Positions 1 through 4,772 of a DNA stretch of 5,127 bases are shown piece by piece. The stretch spans positions 1 to 5,127 of the forward strand of contig JAHKZT010000049.1 of assembly GCA_020626475.1 (NCBI GenBank), in the 5' to 3' direction. The DNA is from a bacterium (lineage in GTDB: Bacteria > Patescibacteriota > Saccharimonadia > Saccharimonadales > Saccharimonadaceae). A program made the translations under genes and the position numbers. The number at the start of each line of letters is the position of its first letter. The first letter of the stretch is position 1. The notes under the pieces are model-generated. The model worked only from the letters and a program-made list of their open reading frames with translations, was not told the DNA's origin and ran no database searches.

Positions 1-31
1 ATGGGGCCATGGAGTACGCTTGGCTTCTAGC

Positions 32-96
32 ATAGTACGAGTTTACCACAGGATGGCTTGCTATGTGGGGCAGCCACCTGATGGAAAACTCTCTAT
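32..96 (+). other. Strong bulged hairpin, possible 3' part of a structured RNA
   Basis: The stem is read directly. ATAG 32-35 pairs with CTAT 93-96, GAGTTT 39-44 with AAACTC 86-91, CCA 46-48 with TGG 82-84, CAGG 49-52 with CCTG 77-80, and TGGCT 54-58 with AGCCA 72-76. Only small bulges or internal loops interrupt these 22 pairs. The loop is 59-71 and contains CTATG (61-65), which could instead pair with CATAG at 31-35 as a pseudoknot. I recognise no SRP RNA, RNase P or tmRNA signature. It could be the end of an RNA that starts left of the window or a DNA-level palindrome. The strand is assigned only because the next promoter and terminator read rightward. Confidence 0.35.
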
Positions 97-97
97 T

Positions 98-140
98 TAT
101 ACTAGATCTATACTAGTTCCATTGCTTCTAGGAATATAGT
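98..140. repeat. Short TATACTAG direct repeat plus adjoining imperfect palindrome
   Basis: TATACTAG occurs at 98-105 and again at 109-116, 11 bp apart, which is about one helical turn. The second copy runs into an imperfect inverted repeat: ACTA 112-115 with TAGT 137-140 and TTCC 117-120 with GGAA 131-134. It lies just upstream of the TATAAT box at 149-154, where an operator would sit. AT-rich sequence makes chance occurrence quite possible. Confidence 0.2.
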
Positions 141-148
141 TCGTAGGA

Positions 149-154
149 TATAAT
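149..154 (+). promoter_or_regulatory. Perfect -10 box of a putative small-RNA promoter
   Basis: TATAAT is a perfect sigma-70 -10 hexamer. There is no good -35 at normal spacing: TTCTAG at 126-131 is poor, and TTGCTT at 122-127 is 21 bp away. It also lacks the TG of an extended -10. Transcription would begin near 161, at the base of the inverted repeat GTACACC/GGTGTAC that precedes a terminator. That arrangement is the main reason for calling it. Confidence 0.4.
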
Positions 155-160
155 ATACTC

Positions 161-258
161 AGTACACCATTTATACGATACATATCCGATACGAGGTCGT
201 TCCACTTCGACGATACAAGGTGTACCATATTTCCGAGCCGATACTTGGGCTCTTTTTT
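161..258 (+). ncRNA. Candidate ~100-nt small RNA between TATAAT and terminator
   Basis: The predicted start near 161 follows the TATAAT box at 149-154. The 5' end GTACACC (162-168) is complementary to GGTGTAC (219-225), which would close the molecule. An inner stem GTCGT 196-200 / ACGAT 210-214 is also possible. A terminator hairpin with six Ts ends it at 258. CGATAC occurs at 176, 187, 211 and 239. Its tail GGTGTACCA resembles a tRNA 3' end, but I could not build a convincing T-arm or D-arm, so this is not called a tRNA. No known RNA family is recognised. The promoter, closing stem and terminator are each plausible alone; the unit as a whole is inference. Confidence 0.3.
235..258 (+). terminator. 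Rho-independent terminator
   Basis: GAGCC (235-239) pairs with GGCTC (248-252) around an eight-base loop, and TTTTTT follows immediately at 253-258. The reverse strand has no T-run after the stem, so it acts rightward. The 5-bp stem is short. No protein gene ends upstream, so the transcript it stops would be the small-RNA candidate or an RNA beginning left of the window. Confidence 0.6.
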
Positions 259-321
259 GTTGCATCGCTCAACTCGCCGCATAGACGCTTTACGCGCTAT
301 CGCTCGACGTATATGAATTTG

Positions 322-446
322 GTTGCCAAAATGGAAACAAAGTTCCTCTGGAGGTGGTTAGCTAAGGTGGGATTTGTTGCCATTTTGGAAACGAATTTCA
401 CATGGACAAAATCGTTCATCGAGAAAGTTGTTTCCGAAATGGCAAC
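322..446. repeat. Three 17-bp quasi-palindromes phased exactly 54 bp
   Basis: The copies are GTTGCCAAAATGGAAAC at 322-338, GTTGCCATTTTGGAAAC at 376-392 and GTTTCCGAAATGGCAAC at 430-446; the third is the inverse of the others. Each has GTT(G/T)CC and GG(A/C)AAC half-sites around a 5-bp AT-rich centre. Centres are at 330, 384 and 438. Similarity extends outward, with ATTTG before and AA..TT after, to about 25-30 bp. The spacers are unrelated to each other. Dimeric protein-binding sites (operator, recombinase arm or accessory sites) would look like this. They do not match a dif site, an integron attC or a CRISPR repeat. Confidence 0.6.
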
Positions 447-449
447 CAA
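373..449. other. Long near-perfect hairpin (about 31 pairs)
   Basis: Bases 376-399 pair with 423-446 with one mismatch (A395/G427) and two G-T pairs. The stem then resumes as ATGGAC 402-407 with GTTCAT 414-419, leaving a six-base loop AAAATC (408-413). TT 373-374 can add pairs with AA 448-449. The first copy of the repeat (317-340) can pair equally well with the same right arm (428-451), so the two folds exclude each other. It could be a transcribed RNA structure, a folded single-stranded DNA site, or the ends of a very small inverted-repeat element. No protein gene crosses it convincingly. Confidence 0.5.
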
Positions 450-476
450 ATCTCTAGCGTCTGCGACAGCATAGCA

Positions 477-526
477 CTAGTCTTCGGAACTAGGTGTCAC
501 AGGTTCGACTCCCGCCGGGTGTATCA
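477..526 (+). pseudogene. 3' half of tRNA-Arg (anticodon TCG), 5' half missing
   Basis: All segments fit canonical tRNA lengths. Anticodon stem CTAGT 477-481 pairs with ACTAG 489-493 around the loop CTTCGGA (anticodon TCG, 484-486). A five-base variable region follows, then T-stem strands 499-503 and 511-515 around the T-loop TTCGACT (504-510), then acceptor strand CGGGTGT 516-522, A73 and TCA. The D-arm and the required 5' acceptor strand (ACACCCG) are absent from the bases before 477. The T-stem has two A-C mismatches and the end reads TCA rather than CCA, so it is probably not functional. The likely reading is a displaced tRNA 3' end at an integration site. A fragment of an otherwise lost tRNA is the alternative. 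Confidence 0.6.
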
Positions 527-534
527 TTTTTATT

Positions 535-543
535 TGTTATAAT
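535..543 (+). promoter_or_regulatory. Extended -10 promoter for the ABC transporter operon
   Basis: TGTTATAAT is an extended -10 (TGn plus TATAAT at 538-543). No -35 is visible; the matching position lies in the tRNA remnant acceptor strand. The first base of the ATG at 550 lies seven bases after the last T of TATAAT, so transcription should start at or next to the ATG. No Shine-Dalgarno sequence lies between them. The mRNA is therefore probably leaderless. Confidence 0.6.
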
Positions 544-549
544 TAGTTT

Positions 550-1242
550 ATGTCTAATATTCTTGAAGTTAAAAACCTTACAAAAACCTACGGCAAGGGC
601 GATAGTCTTGTTACGGCCGTCGATAATGTTAGTTTATCCGTTAAGGAGGGGGAATTTGTAGCAATTATCGGCGCTTCTGGTTCCGGCAAATCGACTTTGC
701 TTCATATGATTGGCGGCGTTGATCGTCCTGATGCGAAAAAAGGTGGCGAAATTGTTATTGAAGGGCAGAACATTGAAAAGCTTAACGATAATAAGCTCGC
801 GCTCTTCCGTCGTCAGAAAATCGGTATTATTTATCAGTTTTATAATCTCATTCCAGTCTTAACTGTCCGCGAAAATATTACCCTCCCAGTTGACCTCGAA
901 AAGAAAGAAGTTGACGAAGAATACCTCGAGCAGCTGATCGATTCACTCGGACTAAAAGATCGCGAGAATCACCTACCGAATCAGCTTTCTGGTGGCCAGC
1001 AACAGCGTGTCGCGATCGGCCGCGCACTCTTCAATCGCCCGGCACTAATCCTTGCCGACGAGCCTACTGGTAACCTTGACTCGAAGTCTGGCGCCGAAAT
1101 CGTGAAGCTCTTGAAGCTTGCAAACGAAAAATATCACCAGACTATCATTCTCGTCACTCATGATCTCGAAATCGCAAAGCAGGCTGACCGCATTATTACC
1201 TTTGGTGACGGCAAAATTATTTCCGACAAAAAGGCGAAATAA
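550..1242 (+). CDS. ABC transporter ATP-binding protein (MacB/LolD/BceA type)
   Basis: This 230-residue nucleotide-binding subunit hydrolyses ATP on the cytoplasmic face to drive the FtsX-type permease encoded next. All motifs are intact: Walker [10 protein letters not shown] at residues 41-49, Q-loop Gln96 in [10 protein letters not shown], signature LSGGQ 146-150, Walker B LILADEP 166-172 with catalytic Glu171, D-loop GNLDS 174-178, and switch His204. The length and the QFYNLIP stretch fit the subfamily of lipoprotein-release, macrolide and bacitracin-type transporters (established family knowledge). The ATG at 550 is chosen because [15 protein letters not shown] is the standard family start and a -10 box lies directly upstream. 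It overlaps the permease start by one base (TAATG). Family assignment is very secure; the substrate is unknown. Confidence 0.95.
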   Translation: MSNILEVKNLTKTYGKGDSLVTAVDNVSLSVKEGEFVAIIGASGSGKSTLLHMIGGVDRPDAKKGGEIVIEGQNIEKLNDNKLALFRRQKIGIIYQFYNLIPVLTVRENITLPVDLEKKEVDEEYLEQLIDSLGLKDRENHLPNQLSGGQQQRVAIGRALFNRPALILADEPTGNLDSKSGAEIVKLLKLANEKYHQTIILVTHDLEIAKQADRIITFGDGKIISDKKAK

Positions 1243-3449
1243 TGAGTGTCTTATCGAAATTGACTCGCGCAAATATTAAGCGCAATAAAAAACGCAGCAT
1301 CGTTACGATGCTTGGCGTCGCATTGTCGGTCGCATTATTGTTTGTAGTAATCGCAATTCCGACGAGTTTTTGGGAAACGCTGCGCGAATATGAAATCTCG
1401 CAATATGGCAATTTTCATCAGTCTTTCGAGTTTATTCCTGGCGATAAAGTCGAAATAATTGAACATGCAGAAAACGTCGAAAGCGTCTATTATGCACCGC
1501 AAATTGAATATACGGGCGATAAAGAATATCTCGAAGATGCCGTTACTCCGATTCCGGCTTCCGCCTACGAAAAATTAGATTCATTGAGCGAAGAGCAGCG
1601 CACGGCTGATAAAGAATATATCGTCTTCGTTCGTTATGCTGGCCCGATGCGCAAAGCCAGCTATGCTAAGCCAATGTACGAGCGTTACGGCAGTGACATA
1701 AGTTATGCGCTCGGGGAGGCTGGCGTAGATAAATGCTACATGCGCACGAACTCGACATTTTTGGTCTTTGATGGCGATATTGATTACAATACGAGTACTG
1801 TGTTTTTGTGTCTTGCCGCTTTAGCGATTGGCTTGGTTATTATTGCGGGCATTTTTACGATTCGTAACTCGTTTAATATCTCTACGACCGAACGCACGCG
1901 TGAATTTGGCATGCTCAGCTCTGTCGGTGCTACACCTCGTCAAATCCGCCATTCTGTTGTTCTGGAGGCCTTTATTATTGGTATATTTGCCATCCCGGTC
2001 GGCCTAATCCTTGGCACTATTGCAACTCATATACTTCTAGGCCTCACAAATTCGCTACTAGCTGCCGATACGGCAATGGTTTTCTTCGTGCCTTGGTGGG
2101 CAATTGTGATCGATGTAGTTTCGGGCTTTATTATCGTCTGGATGGCTAGTGCTAGTGCGGCGATTCGTGCCGGCAGGCTCACGCCGATTGATGCTATCCG
2201 TAGCACGCAGGACGTCAATATAAAGGCCAAAAAGCTTAAGACTAGCAAAATTATTTCCAGCTACTTTGGCATCGGTGGCGTCATTGCGAGCAAGAATCTC
2301 AAGCGCAGTCGCCAAAAATATCGCACGACTGTCGTCTCGATTGTTGTAAGTATTGCAATCTTTGTCGGCTTATCTAGTTTCGTGATTGATGGTCAGCGCA
2401 TCGTGGCGGCCATGTATCCGTATAATGGCGTCGAATACGTAGCCTACGATGCTTCCTCGGAAGAGTTCCGCGATTTAGAGAGCAAATTTGATCTCGGCGA
2501 TCACGTATATGTGCGCGACGCAATAACTAGTCACGGCTTATATGTAACGGCATTATCCAGTGAATACTTCGAAAAGTTCGCTCGCTCGGTCGGCGTAAAA
2601 GATGATTTTGAGCATGCGGCAATTCTTAACGATTATGTAGAACATATTCACACGAACGGCTCTCGCTCGATAGAGCGCGTCACGAAGAATGGAGTCGGCG
2701 ACGAATTGCATCTAAAAACAGTCGACTCTACGAAGGGTGATGATTACGAGGGCGAAGATTTAATTCAGGTCTTTGACACTAAGATATCGGCAGTCACGGA
2801 CAAGAAACCGATTGGCGAAGCGAATTTATACGACCCTACGATTTATGTTTCAGAAAATAATGTAAATGTAGATAAGCTAGTCTTTAGCTATTCTAGTAAG
2901 CTGTTTGCGAACCCGGGCGATCATGCGGCGGATGTCACGAGCTATATCGGGGCTCTAAATGAGAAGAAGAGCGAAAACGAGGCGCATATTTCTGGCTTTG
3001 ATTTAAGAGAAGGAATGAAGGAGACGCAAAATATTATCTTACTCCTTGCAATCTTCATGTATGGCTTCATCGCCGTTGTTGCGCTAATTGGCGTTACGAA
3101 CATCTTTAATACGATTACGACGAACGTTCAGCTCCGCGCAAAAGAGTTTGCAATGCTAAAATCCATTGGCATGACGGACGACGAATTTAAGCGTATGATT
3201 AGGCTCGAGAGTGTACTTTATACGCTCCGCGCGCTTCTAATCGGGCTTCCGATCGGTATCTTCATCTCTTATGGCGTTCACTATATGCTCGGCGCAGGCG
3301 GTATTGGTCTAAGCTACGAATTGCCGATTATTCCGATTCTGATTTCTATTGCCATCGTCACGATTCTTATTACGGTCGTTATGCGTTATTCTGTACGCCA
3401 AGTTTCGCGCCAAAATATCATCGAGACAATCCGCCAAGACACCGTATAG
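1242..3449 (+). CDS. FtsX-like ABC transporter permease, two-module
   Basis: This 735-residue membrane subunit pairs with the preceding ATPase. I place eight membrane segments at about residues 20-41, 186-208, 242-268, 281-302, 364-384, 597-619, 660-682 and 696-716. They form two FtsX modules (one helix, an extracytoplasmic domain, three helices). The outside domains span about 42-185 and 386-596. Each module starts with a basic stretch (NIKRNKKRS at 11-19; KNLKRSRQKYR at 351-361) and has a cytoplasmic coupling segment (REFGMLSSVGAT 220-231; KEFAMLKSIGMT 634-645). LTPIDAIR 313-320 and NIIETIR 725-731 close the modules. This resembles permeases common in Firmicutes that handle antimicrobial peptides or lipoproteins, but it has eight helices rather than the ten of BceB. 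Translation is probably coupled through the TAATG overlap, with a weak AAGG at 1231-1234. Function could be peptide defence, lipoprotein handling or envelope signalling. Confidence 0.92.
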   Translation: MSVLSKLTRANIKRNKKRSIVTMLGVALSVALLFVVIAIPTSFWETLREYEISQYGNFHQSFEFIPGDKVEIIEHAENVESVYYAPQIEYTGDKEYLEDAVTPIPASAYEKLDSLSEEQRTADKEYIVFVRYAGPMRKASYAKPMYERYGSDISYALGEAGVDKCYMRTNSTFLVFDGDIDYNTSTVFLCLAALAIGLVIIAGIFTIRNSFNISTTERTREFGMLSSVGATPRQIRHSVVLEAFIIGIFAIPVGLILGTIATHILLGLTNSLLAADTAMVFFVPWWAIVIDVVSGFIIVWMASASAAIRAGRLTPIDAIRSTQDVNIKAKKLKTSKIISSYFGIGGVIASKNLKRSRQKYRTTVVSIVVSIAIFVGLSSFVIDGQRIVAAMYPYNGVEYVAYDASSEEFRDLESKFDLGDHVYVRDAITSHGLYVTALSSEYFEKFARSVGVKDDFEHAAILNDYVEHIHTNGSRSIERVTKNGVGDELHLKTVDSTKGDDYEGEDLIQVFDTKISAVTDKKPIGEANLYDPTIYVSENNVNVDKLVFSYSSKLFANPGDHAADVTSYIGALNEKKSENEAHISGFDLREGMKETQNIILLLAIFMYGFIAVVALIGVTNIFNTITTNVQLRAKEFAMLKSIGMTDDEFKRMIRLESVLYTLRALLIGLPIGIFISYGVHYMLGAGGIGLSYELPIIPILISIAIVTILITVVMRYSVRQVSRQNIIETIRQDTV

Positions 3450-3458
3450 CATGCTATA
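3445..3458. promoter_or_regulatory. Perfect 14-bp palindrome overlapping the serS promoter
   Basis: TATAGCATGCTATA is its own reverse complement. It includes the permease stop codon TAG (3447-3449) and the first four bases of the serS -10 box (3455-3460). A dimeric regulator bound here would block RNA polymerase, so an operator is a reasonable guess. The alternative is coincidence imposed by the stop codon and the -10 sequence. No terminator is present between the permease and serS. Confidence 0.35.
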
Positions 3459-3460
3459 AT
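3452..3460 (+). promoter_or_regulatory. Extended -10 promoter for serS-hpf
   Basis: TGCTATAAT is an extended -10 with a perfect hexamer at 3455-3460. Ten bases separate it from the serS ATG, so the leader would be only about three or four bases long. There is no -35 match in the permease 3' end and no Shine-Dalgarno sequence before the ATG. The layout mirrors the promoter at 535-543. Confidence 0.6.
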
Positions 3461-3470
3461 ATACCTTAGT

Positions 3471-4772
3471 ATGTTAGATATTAATTTCATCCGTGCGAAT
3501 CGCCAGAAAGTTGAGGATGCAATTCATAACAAGGTCTATGATATTGATCTTGATGAGCTTTTGCGCCTTGATAACGAGCGCAAAGAATTATCACGCGAAA
3601 TCGATGCTCTCCGCCAGGAGCGCAATCAGATTTCTGCCCAAATGAAGGGCGGCAAACCAGATCCAAAGCTCATTGAGCAGGGTAAAGAACTAAAAACGAA
3701 GCTCGCCGAAAAAGAGCCAAAGCTTGCTGATACCGAAAAGGCCTTTATCGACCTTCTCAAGCAAGTGCCAAACGTCTATGAGGATGACGTTCCTATTGGC
3801 CTTACCGAAGACGACAACCAAGTTGCTGAAGTTTGTGGCGAGATTCCAAAGATTGAGAATCCAAAGAATCACTACGAAATCGGTCAGGCTCGCGGTTGGA
3901 TCGACAAAGAGCGTGCCGCAAAGGTTACCGGTGCTCGCTTCGCCTATATCAAGGGCGACATGGTAAAGCTTCAGATGGCGATCGTTAACTTCGTCATGAA
4001 TAGCCTTACGGACGAAAAAGTCATCAAAGAGATTGTCGACAAAGCTGGTCTCAAAGGTGAAGTTTCCGAAAAGCCATTTACGATTGTGCTTCCGCCACTT
4101 ATGCTTCGCACTGAAATGTATGATGCGATGGATCGTCTTGAGCCGCGTGATGATCGTTACAAGATTGAGGGCGAAGAACTCTGGCTCCAGGGTAGTGCAG
4201 AACATGTCCTAGGCTCCATGCATGCTAATGAAATTTTCGAAGAAAAAGAACTTCCTGTTCGCTATCTCGGCTATGCTACTAGCTTCCGCCAAGAGGCTGG
4301 TACCTACGGTAAAGATATGGAAGGCATCATTCGTATGCATCAGTTTGATAAGCTCGAAATGGAGAGCTTCTCGACGAAGGAAACTAGCCGCAAAGAGCAC
4401 GAGCTGTTTGTTGCTATTCAGCGCTGGCTCGTTGAGCAGCTAGAGCTTCCATATCGCGTGATTCGCAAATGCACCTTCGACATCGGCAAGCCTGATGCTC
4501 GTGGTATCGACATTGAAGTTTGGCTTCCAGGCCAAGATAAATATCGTGAGACTCATACTGCAGATTACATGACCGATTATCAGTCTCGCCGTCTCCAGAC
4601 TCGCGTCCGCCGCGACAATGGCGACCTTGAATTAGTTCATACTAACGACGCAACTGCTTTCGCGCTTGGTCGTATTATGATTGCAATTATCGAAAATTAT
4701 CAAAACCCGGACATGACCATTCGCGTGCCTAAGGTTTTGCAGAAATATTTGGATGGAAAGGAGAATCTATAA
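3471..4772 (+). CDS. serS: Seryl-tRNA synthetase (class II), variant active site
   Basis: This cytoplasmic enzyme charges tRNA-Ser with serine using ATP. At 433 residues it has the normal bacterial length. Residues 1 to about 110 form the N-terminal domain with the long antiparallel coiled coil that grips tRNA-Ser (heptad-rich 27-98). The class II core follows: motif 2 SFRQEAG at 271-277 with Arg273 and Glu275, HQFDKLE at 290-296, EVWLPGQ 349-355, and motif 3 near ALGRIMIAIIENYQ 398-411 with Arg401. Two serine-site elements differ from the usual text. The TAE triplet is SAE (242-244), and the usual HTLNGSGLAVGR is HTNDATAFALGR (390-401), so Thr395 sits where Ser is normal. SCSNCTDFQ-like text is replaced by THTADYMTDYQ (361-371). 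I regard this as a lineage variant that is still active. The start follows the extended -10; MLDINFIRAN is the typical SerRS N-terminus. Confidence 0.96.
   Translation: MLDINFIRANRQKVEDAIHNKVYDIDLDELLRLDNERKELSREIDALRQERNQISAQMKGGKPDPKLIEQGKELKTKLAEKEPKLADTEKAFIDLLKQVPNVYEDDVPIGLTEDDNQVAEVCGEIPKIENPKNHYEIGQARGWIDKERAAKVTGARFAYIKGDMVKLQMAIVNFVMNSLTDEKVIKEIVDKAGLKGEVSEKPFTIVLPPLMLRTEMYDAMDRLEPRDDRYKIEGEELWLQGSAEHVLGSMHANEIFEEKELPVRYLGYATSFRQEAGTYGKDMEGIIRMHQFDKLEMESFSTKETSRKEHELFVAIQRWLVEQLELPYRVIRKCTFDIGKPDARGIDIEVWLPGQDKYRETHTADYMTDYQSRRLQTRVRRDNGDLELVHTNDATAFALGRIMIAIIENYQNPDMTIRVPKVLQKYLDGKENL
4757..4763 (+). promoter_or_regulatory. Ribosome-binding site for the hibernation factor
   Basis: AAAGGAG lies eight bases before the ATG at 4772, inside the last codons of serS. 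It is the only strong Shine-Dalgarno sequence at a gene start in the window. It fixes the start of the next gene and contrasts with the two lead genes, which have none. Confidence 0.8.

Noticed and set aside
373..449. An integron attC site
   Set aside because: The stem ends read GTTGCC at the 5' side and GGCAAC at the 3' side, opposite to the RYYYAAC...GTTRRRY layout of attC, and there are no extrahelical bases typical of attC.
316..452. A small CRISPR array (about 25-30 bp repeats with 24-30 bp spacers)
   Set aside because: There are only three copies, they are diverged, the last is inverted, and no cas gene is present. Inverted orientation is incompatible with a CRISPR array.
220..474. Open frame of 84 codons starting GTG, containing an 18-residue periodic peptide (LVAKMETKF, FVAILETNF, VVSEMATKS)
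   Set aside because: The period is a by-product of the 54-bp DNA repeat, since 54 is divisible by three. The frame runs through the terminator at 235-258, has no good ribosome-binding site at 220 or at the internal ATG 313, and resembles no protein I know. A shorter start at GTG 367, 12 bases after GGAGG, cannot be excluded but is unsupported.
477..493. A group I intron 3' junction in a tRNA anticodon loop
   Set aside because: Introns in bacterial tRNAs usually split the anticodon loop. Here both stem strands and the whole loop are present, and no conserved P7-type core was seen upstream.
451..526. A complete tRNA-Arg gene
   Set aside because: Bases 451-476 do not supply ACACCCG for the acceptor stem, a D-stem, or the GG of a D-loop. 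The T-stem has two mismatches.
1..526. A tmRNA gene ending at the tRNA-like tail
   Set aside because: There is no GGGG-type 5' end with a TTCGAC D-like segment, no recognisable tag frame with the usual ALAA-like end, and the tail contains a full anticodon arm with a 5-base variable region, as in a tRNA.
3690..4205. A 171-codon open frame on the reverse strand inside serS
   Set aside because: It is antisense to a clearly conserved enzyme, has no recognisable protein features, and is explained by codon bias of the sense gene. Other antisense frames at 97-282, 1045-1411, 2027-2315 and 4209-4400 were dropped as unsupported.
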